Shown here: positions 17,316 to 26,490 of the stretch, piece after piece
Layout of the letters: the number at the start of each line of letters is the position of its first letter
How positions within the stretch are numbered: position 1 is the stretch's first letter
DNA from: Candidatus Zixiibacteriota bacterium
GTDB taxonomy: Bacteria; Zixibacteria; MSB-5A5; GN15; JAAZOE01
DNA: 64,000 nucleotides
NCBI GenBank assembly: GCA_023138975.1
Contig: JAGLON010000033.1
Coordinates: 62,001-126,000 of the forward strand
Direction of reading: 5' to 3'
The notes under the pieces: model-generated
Databases searched by the model: none
What the model saw: only the letters and a program-made list of their open reading frames with translations
What the model was told of the DNA's origin: nothing
Translations under genes and position numbers: made by a program

Positions 17316-18248
17316 ATGTCGCAATTAGCAATCAGTTTTATCATACCTGTCCTCAATGGTGAAAAGTATATCGGTAACTGCCTTGAATATATGCTTAGGG
17401 AAATGACAGATACCGATGAAGTCATCGTCATAGATAACGGTTCTTCCGATAAAACTGAAGAGATAGTCAAGTCATTTGCCGACGTTCGGTTTATTTATAA
17501 TCCGGGTAAGACAATAGCGGCCCAGAGGAATTTTGCAGTCGAACTTGCCAAAGGCGATGCCTTTGCATTTGTAGATTGTGATTGTTTAATCTGTGAAGGC
17601 TGGCGGGCTGCGGTCGAAGAAGCTTTTTTAGATGAATCAGTCCATGCAACCGGTTCGCATTATGATGTTAGTCTCGAACCAACCTGGATAGAAAAAGCCT
17701 GGGTACCGGGACGGCTTAAGGGACCGGTTAAAAGGCATTATATTCCCAGCGGCAATTTAATCATTCGCCGACATGCTTTTGAAAATATTGGTGGGTTTAA
17801 CAGCGAACTGGTTACAGACGAGGATACCGATATTTGTCATCGGATCACAGATAGCGGCGGTGTACTTTTAGATATTCCCGGTGCCAGAGCAATGCATGAG
17901 GGTAATGCCAAAACTATTTCCGCGTTTGCCCAAAAAGAGCGTTGGCATGCGACCAGTATGCTGACATCATTTAAGGCTAATCCCTGGGATAAACCGTTTA
18001 TTCTGACTTTGGTATTTATTGCCAGTTGGGTAATATCGATTTCTGCGGGGATAGTATCTTTATATTGTAATATTAATCTCTGGTCAGTGTTTTTAACGGT
18101 ATTCTTTTCGCCAGTAGTCAATGCTCTCTTTAAGGCTAAACGGAATCAAAAACTCCACAAGTTTCCTCAATTACTGGTCTTGTTTTTTATTTACTATTTT
18201 GAGCGAAGCCATATCTTGATTAAGACATTACTTACAAAAAACGCATAG
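17316..18248 (+). CDS. Family 2 glycosyltransferase with C-terminal membrane helices
   Basis: From ATG 17316 (GGAAAAG ribosome binding site just upstream) the protein has 310 residues; a longer in-frame start at 17265 would lie inside the SGNH gene. The GT-A domain starts SFIIPVLNGEKYIGNCL, with VIDNGSSD and the DxD-like FVDCDCL. Downstream, ETDED-type acid motifs appear as VTDEDTDICHR. Two hydrophobic helices lie near residues 225-270. It closes the plus-strand EPS series and probably adds a branch or terminal sugar. Confidence 0.88.
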   Translation: MSQLAISFIIPVLNGEKYIGNCLEYMLREMTDTDEVIVIDNGSSDKTEEIVKSFADVRFIYNPGKTIAAQRNFAVELAKGDAFAFVDCDCLICEGWRAAVEEAFLDESVHATGSHYDVSLEPTWIEKAWVPGRLKGPVKRHYIPSGNLIIRRHAFENIGGFNSELVTDEDTDICHRITDSGGVLLDIPGARAMHEGNAKTISAFAQKERWHATSMLTSFKANPWDKPFILTLVFIASWVISISAGIVSLYCNINLWSVFLTVFFSPVVNALFKAKRNQKLHKFPQLLVLFFIYYFERSHILIKTLLTKNA

Positions 18249-18301
18249 AAATTGATTCTCCGCCCATTCTTATCAAAAAAAACAGAAAATTGCGCCTGGG
18301 A

Positions 18302-18330
18302 TTGAACGATTTGGAGGTATTATTTATATA
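18302..18330 (+). promoter_or_regulatory. Predicted sigma70-type promoter
   Basis: TTGAAC (18302-18307), a 17-base spacer and TATATA (18325-18330) give a good consensus match about 39 bases upstream of the small ORF at 18369 and about 245 bases upstream of the beta-helix protein. It may serve both. Confidence 0.5.
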
Positions 18331-18368
18331 TCTGAGATACCGATATATAGTTAACAGGGAGCTGTAAA

Positions 18369-18527
18369 ATGTGCCTTTTTTGTACATTGGTTAAGATATC
18401 ACCAGTAAAAGACACTGGCGAACAGCTGTTCTTAATTACTTTGCTTGTAACTCGTTGGGGTGCAATGGCTGTAATTGCTGAATTAAATAGTGAAAAGGGT
18501 ACGATTTTTGTAGCTATTAATCGATAA
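18369..18527 (+). CDS. Putative small protein, 52 residues, unknown
   Basis: This short frame starts at ATG 18369 with GGGAG eight bases upstream and a promoter candidate about 39 bases upstream. The predicted peptide begins MCLFCTLVKI (a CxxC pair), has a moderately hydrophobic middle (FLITLLVTRWGAMAVIAEL) and ends TIFVAINR. No family is recognised. It may be a real small membrane-associated or regulatory protein, or merely part of the leader of the downstream secreted protein. Supporting evidence is limited to the promoter, ribosome binding site and intact frame. Confidence 0.35.
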   Translation: MCLFCTLVKISPVKDTGEQLFLITLLVTRWGAMAVIAELNSEKGTIFVAINR

Positions 18528-18575
18528 TAAGCATATAAACAAATGTACTCGCTGTTACCTTTTCAGGAGGCTGGA

Positions 18576-21500
18576 ATGAGAATAAAAACCCTTTCGATCT
18601 TTATCATCGGGTGTTTAATAATTTTTACCGCGGTATCCGGTGCGGAAACATACTATATGAGCAAAACCGGTAATGATAATGCCTCCGGTACGTCCTGGGC
18701 TGAAGCCTGGACATCAATAGATAAAATAAATGTTTCACTAACCGCTGGTGATACAGTTTTGTTTGGAACCGGACGCTGGTTTGACGCTCAGGTTTTTCCG
18801 CCTCTTGGTGGTCAGTCAGCGGGCTGGACAGTGTACGCCTGCTCAACTTTTGCAGATGGTGGGGATGGAAGTGATTCCTGGCTTCGTACATCAATCATTG
18901 GTGGTGATTCGGTTGTAAATTGGACCCAATATGACATGAGCAATGGCCGAAATATCTGGCGGGCGGAATGGTATGGGAATGACTGCTGGTATGGTGCGCC
19001 CGATAATGACAATGGGCGCCGAAGTTTTACCCTAGTTCAGGACGACAGTTTGCTTAAATGTGAGCTGACGGTTGGAGCTATAGTTCAGGAAGGGCAATGG
19101 ACTCATATTGAAAATGAAAATATGATATATTCCTGGGTTTTGGGTGGTAAAAATCCAAACAACCTGGAGATGATTAGTTCCTGTAAGCCAGCTTTCAGAT
19201 TTTATCATGATGATCAGGACCGGATCAAAGTTTATGGTCTTGATTTACGAGCCGGTAAGCAGGGCGTTGTCCTGTTTACTAATGGTGCTTGCGATAGTAT
19301 TCAGATTATCCATTGTCGCATCCGTCATGTCGGTCATGATTACGGCGAAAACCCCGCTTGTATTATGTCCCGCACAAAGGCGTTTGACGGACCGGTCTTT
19401 AAGTTTGTAACCCACGCTCTTATTCGAGGATGTGATATTAGCAGTGCCCGGGGAACGCATGCAGCTTATTATGAACATGCTGGAACCGGAATCGAGATGT
19501 ATTGCACGAAATTATCTACTATTGATTCCTGTTACATCCATGATTTGGCAGGGGATGGAGTATATTTCAAAAACGAACTTGACCCGGCCCCAGATTCGCT
19601 TGTTGAAGGTAATGTGGTACGGTTTAGCCGATTTGAAAATATTAGATATTATGCCATTGGAGCCGGTAAAAATGCTATTCATGACTCGGTATATGGCTGT
19701 ACTTTTCAAAATATTGGTGAAACCGCCATTATGCTCGACTATCAAAATAATGTGGCGTACGGCGGACATTTTGTCTGCAATAACACGTTTTATAATGTCT
19801 CACAATTCTGGTGGACTAGATTCGCCCAAACCGGTACCGAAATTGGACAGGTAAAGTATAATGTCTTTTACGATAGAGGCAGTCCCAGCTATTCGCCGCA
19901 TTATTATGCCAACTTTATGCGGTTTGGTGAAGCTCAACATGATGGTGAAGTGAATCGCTCCTATACTGTAATTGACTCAAATATTTACTATGATCCAAAT
20001 GAGTCATTTAGCGCCTACGCTAATTACTCTTATCAGAGTTTTGCTGGATGGCAGTCGCTGGGACTTGATGTCCACGGCTCCTGGTCCGATCCGGGGTTGA
20101 ATAATCCCGCTGCCGGTGATTTCTCACGGCCTTCAGTATCTCAGGAGATGAATTTCACTTATGGCGGACGTACCTGGGTTAATTATGGAGCCTGGCAGTC
20201 GGATGATCCTGTACCTGATCCTGATTCAAGTGACAATTATGCCCTAAACAAAACACCAATCGTTAGTGGTACATATGCCGGATACTTGGCGGCGGCAATT
20301 ACCGATGGTGTCAAAACACCGACTGGCGGCCCTGCCACTACGTGGTCTTCTGATCAAAGCAGTTCGCCTCATTGGATTGAAATCGATTTAGGGCAAACGA
20401 GAAGTATTCAGGGCATAAAAATATACTGGGCCTGGAATAGTTTCAGTAGCAACTGGACCAACTCCCAGCGACTCCAAATTCAGCGTTGGAATGGATCATC
20501 TTTTGTTGATATTGAGACCATCAACACCAATGATACTCTGAGTTTTGTTACGACTGAGGATACAGTCACTGCCCACCCGGGTAATGCTATTACTTATACA
20601 TCATCTGATAGCTGTATAACAATGGCTGGATTCGCCCCAGTCGCAACCAGCCGGATACGAATATATCAGCCGAGCAACAGCGGTTCTGTCGGTTATTCAA
20701 CGGTATTGTGGATTGCTGAGCTTGAGATATATGGTAAAGATGTAGTTCCACCAGCGATTGAATCTCCAGATCTTGGGGCTTTGCCGGGAGACAAAAATGG
20801 CGAAATTGAATTATTCTGGAAAGCCCCCGGAGATGACGGGCTTTCCGGACGCGCGCGCCTTTACGCGATAAAATACTCCCGATTTGATTTTACGGCGGCA
20901 GACTGGAATAGTCTGCCGTTTTTTATTAATCCACCGTATCCAAAACAGGCTGGTGAGCAAGAACATATGCTAATTGGAGGATTGGAAGCTGGCGCAACCT
21001 ATTATATCGCTTTAAAGGCGATTGACGAGCGGGGTAATGTTTCCGCTATGACAAATACCGTCGAGGTTACTGCTTTTATTTCGCAAATATCTCTTGGGGG
21101 GGATGATACTCTTGATGTCGTGAGCCCGGTCGCCGGAGCTGAGTTGCATACATCCCACCCGATACTAACCGTGAATAATTTCGATGCGGCCGATACGAAT
21201 ATCTATTTCTTTGAAATTGCTGCCAATCATGAGTTCACTGATATTATTGAAGTTTCCAATAATGTTATTCAGGAGCCGTGGAATACAACCAGCTGGCAAT
21301 CATCGGTTAAATTAAGGAACAATCGAGCCTATTATTGGCGGGCGCGAGTCAACAATACCTACTTTAGCAAAACAATGACTTTTACAGTTATACCACAGAC
21401 GCATGCTTATCCGAATCCATTCGATCGAAGCCGGTCTGATGCTGCAACGTTTACTGAATTGCCTAATTCAGGAGATATAATAGTAATGACTGTTTCCGGA

Positions 21501-21647
21501 AGTACAATCCGGTATCTAACCAATAACAATGGCCGGGATATTAGCTGGGATGGTACCAATCAGGACGGACAACCGGTAGCGTCGGGCACATATTTGTGGT
21601 TTGTCGAAGGCACTGATATCAATGGCAAGATCGTTGTCACTCGCTGA
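18576..21647 (+). CDS. Secreted beta-helix/discoidin/Fn3 protein with FlgD-like C-terminal domain
   Basis: From ATG 18576 (AGGAGG ribosome binding site) this 1023-residue protein has a signal peptide ending near VSGAE. A right-handed parallel beta-helix region of pectate-lyase style follows (about 25-520, opening YYMSKTGNDNASGTSW). Next come an F5/8 discoidin-type domain (about 540-715, WIEIDLGQTRSIQGIKIYW), an Fn3-like domain with APGDDG (about 730-840) and a C-terminal FlgD/sorting-like domain (NPFDRS, ISWDGTNQDGQPVASGTYLW). It likely binds or cleaves a surface or foreign polysaccharide outside the cell. It sits between the two O-acylation modules, so it may act on the same polymer. An earlier in-frame ATG at 18543 is less likely because it would precede the signal peptide. 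Confidence 0.82.
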   Translation: MRIKTLSIFIIGCLIIFTAVSGAETYYMSKTGNDNASGTSWAEAWTSIDKINVSLTAGDTVLFGTGRWFDAQVFPPLGGQSAGWTVYACSTFADGGDGSDSWLRTSIIGGDSVVNWTQYDMSNGRNIWRAEWYGNDCWYGAPDNDNGRRSFTLVQDDSLLKCELTVGAIVQEGQWTHIENENMIYSWVLGGKNPNNLEMISSCKPAFRFYHDDQDRIKVYGLDLRAGKQGVVLFTNGACDSIQIIHCRIRHVGHDYGENPACIMSRTKAFDGPVFKFVTHALIRGCDISSARGTHAAYYEHAGTGIEMYCTKLSTIDSCYIHDLAGDGVYFKNELDPAPDSLVEGNVVRFSRFENIRYYAIGAGKNAIHDSVYGCTFQNIGETAIMLDYQNNVAYGGHFVCNNTFYNVSQFWWTRFAQTGTEIGQVKYNVFYDRGSPSYSPHYYANFMRFGEAQHDGEVNRSYTVIDSNIYYDPNESFSAYANYSYQSFAGWQSLGLDVHGSWSDPGLNNPAAGDFSRPSVSQEMNFTYGGRTWVNYGAWQSDDPVPDPDSSDNYALNKTPIVSGTYAGYLAAAITDGVKTPTGGPATTWSSDQSSSPHWIEIDLGQTRSIQGIKIYWAWNSFSSNWTNSQRLQIQRWNGSSFVDIETINTNDTLSFVTTEDTVTAHPGNAITYTSSDSCITMAGFAPVATSRIRIYQPSNSGSVGYSTVLWIAELEIYGKDVVPPAIESPDLGALPGDKNGEIELFWKAPGDDGLSGRARLYAIKYSRFDFTAADWNSLPFFINPPYPKQAGEQEHMLIGGLEAGATYYIALKAIDERGNVSAMTNTVEVTAFISQISLGGDDTLDVVSPVAGAELHTSHPILTVNNFDAADTNIYFFEIAANHEFTDIIEVSNNVIQEPWNTTSWQSSVKLRNNRAYYWRARVNNTYFSKTMTFTVIPQTHAYPNPFDRSRSDAATFTELPNSGDIIVMTVSGSTIRYLTNNNGRDISWDGTNQDGQPVASGTYLWFVEGTDINGKIVVTR

Positions 21648-21662
21648 TTGTGCACCATTCTG

Positions 21663-22628
21663 TTACTGCAACGTTATATTATCAATATAGAAAAATAGCG
21701 GTTCTTTGAGGTTCACAGCAAAAATGCTGAAGGCGGAGATAAAAGTCATATTCATTGGTCGAGTTTCCGGAGCATTCTTTATATCTTGACACTTAATAAG
21801 AATCATGTTATTTCCCGGTTCAACGGTGAATGAATAGTTGAATCGGTCTTGATAAGCTCCCTTATGATGCCTATCTTCAATTCTAATCGATAGCTGAAAT
21901 GAAGTATCTTGAGGAGAATAGATTTCAAATATAAAAGCCTTATACCCACTCCAATCCGGATAAGGTTCATTAAAAAAAAACTCTGGGTATTTTGCGGCAT
22001 ATAGAGTAATCTTGGCGGAGTGTTGACCACTGTTTTTTGGAAAAAACTTTTCGGAAGGAACGGTTTCAATATCTCCATGATGCATTTTATAAAACAGGTT
22101 ATCAGCAATTGATTCGAAACTGCATATAACCGGTTGATTCGCCGAACGATATAAGAAGCCTCCAGCCCATGCGAGAACCGGTGAAACACCTGCTCCAAAG
22201 ACAATGACTATAGAAGATAATAGCATTACCTTTTTTACTCGGCTTTTATCAAAAACAGGAAACTGTTTTCTATTTATCAAGAGTATTATTCCCAATGAAA
22301 CAAAGGCGCCAACCATATCTCGAACAATATCCCAGAAATCAGCGTCACGGGGAGTGAACCACTGGAGAAATTCTGTGAAAAAGCCCAGTCCGGTAGTAAG
22401 AATAAATGAGATTGCATAATGGCTAATCGCTGAAGATATTCTCTTTCCCAAAACCGTTCGAGATAGTATTAATATCGCTACAGATATAATACCAAAGAGA
22501 GGTATATGGCCGGCATTGCCGATTTCTCTCCAGAGCATATTATATCCCGGGATATCAACCCAGTAAAGGATAGCAATTGATCCCAGAGTTAATGTGAGCG
22601 AGAAGATGATGACCGATTTCTTTTTCAT
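21663..22628 (-). CDS. VanZ-like membrane protein with C-terminal jelly-roll domain
   Basis: This 321-residue protein has an N-terminal VanZ-like membrane domain with four to five helices. It shows the VanZ pattern GHIPLFGIIS and TEFLQWFTPRDADFWDIVRD, then another helix near residues 135-155. The remainder (about 165-321) is a periplasmic beta-rich domain (ICSFESIADNLFYK, YKAFIFEIYSPQDTSFQLSIRI) like carbohydrate-binding jelly rolls. VanZ-like proteins are common in EPS/exosortase loci, but their function is poorly defined. It is the last gene of the minus-strand MBOAT-SGNH-VanZ operon. No ribosome binding site is obvious. Confidence 0.75.
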   Translation of the reverse strand: MKKKSVIIFSLTLTLGSIAILYWVDIPGYNMLWREIGNAGHIPLFGIISVAILILSRTVLGKRISSAISHYAISFILTTGLGFFTEFLQWFTPRDADFWDIVRDMVGAFVSLGIILLINRKQFPVFDKSRVKKVMLLSSIVIVFGAGVSPVLAWAGGFLYRSANQPVICSFESIADNLFYKMHHGDIETVPSEKFFPKNSGQHSAKITLYAAKYPEFFFNEPYPDWSGYKAFIFEIYSPQDTSFQLSIRIEDRHHKGAYQDRFNYSFTVEPGNNMILIKCQDIKNAPETRPMNMTFISAFSIFAVNLKEPLFFYIDNITLQ

Positions 22629-22677
22629 GGTGTCAATATATGCGATAATAGAATCTATAAGGAAATAATCTTTCCGA

Positions 22678-23805
22678 CTATTGTTTTTTACCCTCGCCTG
22701 AGTTAATGGCTCTGGAATATAATAAAGAGTCGTTTTCGATAATCTTTACAATTTGTTCGAACATAAACTTAGCAACAATTTTCGCGCCCTTATCTGTGAA
22801 ATGATGATGGTCGCCAAAGTATTCGTGGGTTTTAGGAATATTAGGCGCAATATCTGCAATGGGCACATTGTATTCTTTGCCTATTTCGAGAATGATTTTG
22901 CGAGCCACAATATCGGTTTGCAGCAAGCTGATATCGGTGCAGCGTACGTGCAAATGACGCCAGTTCGTAAGATTGTATTTGTCGAAATCATTCATTTCCG
23001 AAGATATACTATTTGTTTTGGTGCCGATGATAATCTTACTTCCTTGTGCTCGGACAGTGTCAATAACTCCGATAATGTGTTTGCGATAGAGTTCCATCCG
23101 ATCCAATGGGGGAGTCTCCCACAGCCAGTCATCTTCCTGACTATCAACGATGTTCGCTATTTGCCACCGTTTATAAGTCATTTGCCATGAGCGAGGCAGG
23201 AATCCTTTAAATGCTATTTTTGCCTTACTGGTCAAGCGAAAAGTTAGCGGTGGTTGGCTGGGCTGAGTTCGCGTGATGTTCGTGTCCGAGGGGGGGTAAG
23301 GGTTTGTATAAAAATCGGAAGCCGGATTATAAGCAATAATGTCGGGTGAGAATTTCGAAAGCCATCCGGAGTAATAATGACCAATTCGCGGCGGTGACAT
23401 ACCCGGACAGGCAGCGTTCAAGACTTCAAACCGCCCGGGGTACTTCTTATTCAGCATTTTCCGCAACTGAGAAGGATAATCCTTATCCTTGCTTTCATAA
23501 AGTCCGAAAGTCGCAGAAGCTCCGGTGCAGAATACACGAATAATGCTGTCTGGTTTTTCAAATGTAATTTCCGGGCCGCGAAACCCATGGCTGTTAATAA
23601 CCCATTTTTGAAATGTAGCATTGGGGCGATTGTGCCAGCCATATTCATCTGAGACCGAAAGATTATCATTTGAATAATTGCTCCAGAACGGAGCATCCCA
23701 CTTGACATAATCATCAGTGCGCGAGGCTATTTCTAGGATAAATAAAAACAGCAATCCCATGCCGATATATTTGATAATCGTTTTTATTATCTTTGCAAAA
23801 TCCAT
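22678..23805 (-). CDS. SGNH/GDSL hydrolase-type O-acyl transferase partner, copy 2
   Basis: This 375-residue paralogue of the SGNH protein at 16181 has the same signal anchor, NSHGFRGPEI segment, nucleophile block FCTGASATFGLYES and a closing DHHHFTDKGAKIV with the Asp-x-x-His pair. It should act in the periplasm with the MBOAT protein encoded nine bases upstream. An AGAGG ribosome binding site precedes the ATG. The C-terminus is longer and polar (SGEGKKQ). The divergence from copy 1 suggests a different acyl group or acceptor. Confidence 0.82.
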   Translation of the reverse strand: MDFAKIIKTIIKYIGMGLLFLFILEIASRTDDYVKWDAPFWSNYSNDNLSVSDEYGWHNRPNATFQKWVINSHGFRGPEITFEKPDSIIRVFCTGASATFGLYESKDKDYPSQLRKMLNKKYPGRFEVLNAACPGMSPPRIGHYYSGWLSKFSPDIIAYNPASDFYTNPYPPSDTNITRTQPSQPPLTFRLTSKAKIAFKGFLPRSWQMTYKRWQIANIVDSQEDDWLWETPPLDRMELYRKHIIGVIDTVRAQGSKIIIGTKTNSISSEMNDFDKYNLTNWRHLHVRCTDISLLQTDIVARKIILEIGKEYNVPIADIAPNIPKTHEYFGDHHHFTDKGAKIVAKFMFEQIVKIIENDSLLYSRAINSGEGKKQ

Positions 23806-23814
23806 AGTCAGCCT

Positions 23815-25251
23815 CTAAAACTGGAAGTATATAAAGCTTTGTGCCGAGGCGCCGTGAAACGCAATTAAATAAACAAAGACGGCGTAAACGACAGTTCGGA
23901 ACCAGCCTGATACTTTTTCAATCTCCGACCAATTGTCCCGGGAAATCTGATACTGAATAAACTCATAGACCGCCAAAGGCAGTGCATACCAAACCAGAGG
24001 CATGAGGATTAACGGGTCGGCTGTGCCTTTAAAGGTAAAGACGTTACCCCATAACTGCCACAAATGCGGAATAGAGCGTGTTCTGAAAATGATGAGCCCA
24101 ACAGTAATTAAGTTAAACATTAAGAATATCTTAAACAGTCTTCGGACAAGGGGAGGGAATATCTTTTGCATGAAGGTATGCGCGTCCCAAAAAGGTTTGC
24201 ACATCCTATGGGTAATTAGCATGACTCCTTCCCAGGCACCCCAAAGAACGAAATTCCAGGCGGCGCCATGCCAGAGACCACCCAATAGCATCGTTATCCA
24301 GAGATTCCGCAAGGTCTTTCGCTCACCTCCGCGACTACCGCCGAGCGGAATATAGAGGTAATCTCTGAGCCAGGAAGAGAGACTGATATGCCAGCGCTGC
24401 CAGCGTTCGACAGGGTTAGTAGCTATGTATGGGTGGTTGAAATTAATCATAAGTTCGATACCCATGCATTTGGCGCAGCCTCGGGCAATATCGGAATACC
24501 CTGAAAAATCACAATAAACTTGAATCGCAAAACCCCATCCTGCTACCCATATTTCAAATCCGGATGGGTCGGATGCCCTGAATACTTTATCGATAAATGG
24601 TGCCAGGTTATCAGCTACGAAGACTTTCTTGAACAATCCAAGCAGTATCAGGTGAAGGCCTTCGTAAAACTGTGACTTGCTGAATTTGCGTTTATTCAAT
24701 AGCCGCGGGAGCAGGTCTTTGGCTCGTTCAATTGGTCCGGCCACAAGCTGCGGGAAAAACGCGACATATAAGGCAAAATCAAAGAAGCGGTTGGTAGGCT
24801 TCATTTTACCGCGATAAATATCAATGGTATAGCTCATGGTTTGGAAGGTATAGAATGAGATACCGACCGGCAAAATAATATTGAGATACATGGGATCAAT
24901 GGCAACGCCAATGGAAGAGGCGACATCGGCAAAGGAATCAGCAAAGAAGTTATAGTATTTAAAAAATCCCAAAATACCAAGATTCGTCACCATACTGACC
25001 GTTAACCAGATTTTTTTGCGCTTTTCAAAACCGTCCGAAAGGATGTCATTTTCATTTTGGATTTTGAGACCGGTAATATAGTCAACAATTGTTGAAAGAG
25101 CGATTAAGGCCAGGAACCGCCAATCCCAATAGCCATAAAAGACATAGCTGGCCACAAGGAGCATAAGATTTTGCGCGCGAAAGGGAAGAATCCAATACAG
25201 TAGAAGCACTATAGGAAAAAAAATCGCAAATGCGAATGAATTAAATAGCAT
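23815..25251 (-). CDS. MBOAT-family O-acyltransferase (AlgI-like), copy 2
   Basis: This 478-residue paralogue of the protein at 14720 shares the N-terminal MLFNSFAFAIFFPIVL, RAQNLMLLVASYVFYGYWDW, FFPQLVAGPIERAKDLLPR, ERWQRWHISLSSWLRDY and the catalytic LWHGAAWN motif. It should transport acyl groups for O-acylation of an extracellular polysaccharide. It is the first gene of the minus-strand operon with an SGNH partner and a VanZ-like protein. The ATG is preceded by AAGGA. Similarity to copy 1 runs through the whole protein, which suggests an old duplication. Confidence 0.93.
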   Translation of the reverse strand: MLFNSFAFAIFFPIVLLLYWILPFRAQNLMLLVASYVFYGYWDWRFLALIALSTIVDYITGLKIQNENDILSDGFEKRKKIWLTVSMVTNLGILGFFKYYNFFADSFADVASSIGVAIDPMYLNIILPVGISFYTFQTMSYTIDIYRGKMKPTNRFFDFALYVAFFPQLVAGPIERAKDLLPRLLNKRKFSKSQFYEGLHLILLGLFKKVFVADNLAPFIDKVFRASDPSGFEIWVAGWGFAIQVYCDFSGYSDIARGCAKCMGIELMINFNHPYIATNPVERWQRWHISLSSWLRDYLYIPLGGSRGGERKTLRNLWITMLLGGLWHGAAWNFVLWGAWEGVMLITHRMCKPFWDAHTFMQKIFPPLVRRLFKIFLMFNLITVGLIIFRTRSIPHLWQLWGNVFTFKGTADPLILMPLVWYALPLAVYEFIQYQISRDNWSEIEKVSGWFRTVVYAVFVYLIAFHGASAQSFIYFQF

Positions 25252-25493
25252 CCAAATCCTTGCCGGTCTATTCTATGGCCAATATATTGAGTTATAGAGG
25301 TCTTTCTATAAATACTATCTATTTATCGGCAAATTATCCACTAAACTCATAAATTCATCTCTGACAATCAAGTTTTTTTTTACTGTTGACCTTATAAATG
25401 AACGAGTCTAAAACTAATATATGCAATACGCTATACTGTCAGTATAGTTGGTATTATATCATTGGGGAGAATGCTTTATTTGCCTGATTATTG

Positions 25494-26099
25494 TTAATTT
25501 CCGCACATGGGGAGCGGACCATTGGTATAGACATAATTAATCAGGTGTTTGACGTCGCCAATTTCAACGTATCCATTCCCGTTTGCATCGGCAGAACCCA
25601 AAGGTTGTGGCCAAGGGCCATTTTTGAAAATGAAATTGAGGAGGTAAACTCCATCGCCGAGTGTAACCTCACCATCACCGTTTGCATCTCCACATATGTA
25701 TTCTACTACTTTCCCGGTGACTGAATGAGAAAGTGTCGACCAGTTATCGACTTCATCGACGGCTTTCATGGCAAAATAGTATGATTCGATATTTTCAAGA
25801 CCATAGACAAACATGGCTTGAAAAGTACCTCCGGCGACCGGTTTTGGTTCGCCTTCAAGCTGATACGCCTTGTCCCAGTTTTCCGGTGTTAGGGGAGAGT
25901 TCCAGTAGCGGATATCATATTCTTTGGCTGTTCCAAACGTGCGGCCATCATCACCCGGGGCAAACCAGCGCAGCATAATGCCTGGTCCGGTGTTGTAGTT
26001 TTCCACCGGGATTGCGTTGGGAAAATCATCGTCAGACATCACCTTGTGATTGACGGAGACGGCCAAGATTATCAGAAAGAGAATAGTTGTTTTTTTCAT
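25494..26099 (-). CDS. Secreted Fn3-like protein with dockerin-type repeats
   Basis: This 201-residue protein starts with a signal peptide (MKKTTILFLIILAVSVNHKVMS). An Fn3-like domain (about 35-130) carries the APGDDGR motif also present in the beta-helix protein at 18576. Two calcium-binding dockerin type I-like repeats follow at the C-terminus (GDANGDGEVTLGDGVYLL and SADANGNGYVEIGDVKHL). Dockerin repeats of this style are frequent in secreted proteins of uncultured FCB-group bacteria, where cohesin partners are often not known. The ribosome binding site is AAGGG. Its partner and ligand are unknown. Confidence 0.85.
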   Translation of the reverse strand: MKKTTILFLIILAVSVNHKVMSDDDFPNAIPVENYNTGPGIMLRWFAPGDDGRTFGTAKEYDIRYWNSPLTPENWDKAYQLEGEPKPVAGGTFQAMFVYGLENIESYYFAMKAVDEVDNWSTLSHSVTGKVVEYICGDANGDGEVTLGDGVYLLNFIFKNGPWPQPLGSADANGNGYVEIGDVKHLINYVYTNGPLPMCGN

Positions 26100-26490
26100 A
26101 GTCCCTTGAAAGGCGGTAAAAAAAACTACAAATCAGGCTGCTGTGGGACAGTCAGATATGATTCGTGTTTTCGTACCTGAACTCCAAAATGTGGTATTAG
26201 TTAGCGGTAAAAAGTAATCCTTATATGCGTCCTGTATATCTTCAGCCTGTTATACAATCAAATAGCCAAAGGGACATATTTTTATTGTACCAAATACGCA
26301 TTACCTCTAATTATTTGTAGGTTATTGACTCCATGTTGGTAGCCGGTATTCTCAAGTTCTATATCTACAGGAAATTAAGCGGTCGACATTTAGTTTCAGC
26401 GTGACAGTTGAGTTAATGGAGAGAGATTTTGTTTAATAAAGTTACTTGACAGACCGATAGAAATTATTAAATTAGAGCCTGTTTTACAAT
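26100..26490. other. Intergenic region upstream of the tRNA gene
   Basis: This stretch of 391 bases lies between the minus-strand dockerin gene and the tRNA. Apart from the tRNA promoter candidate at 26446-26473, I see no gene, repeat or clear hairpin. The dockerin gene promoter should lie here, but no convincing minus-strand match was found. Confidence 0.5.
26446..26473 (+). promoter_or_regulatory. Predicted promoter of tRNA-Met
   Basis: A perfect TTGACA (26446-26451), a 16-base spacer and TAAATT (26468-26473) end 17 bases before the mature tRNA 5' end, giving a short leader. Confidence 0.55.

Noticed and set aside
19432..19854. Plus-strand frame of 140 codons inside the beta-helix gene
   Set aside because: It is a shadow of a well-supported long gene, with no ribosome binding site or recognisable domain.
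22753..23190. Plus-strand frame of 145 codons opposite the SGNH gene
   Set aside because: It is antisense to a gene with clear motifs and has no own start signals.
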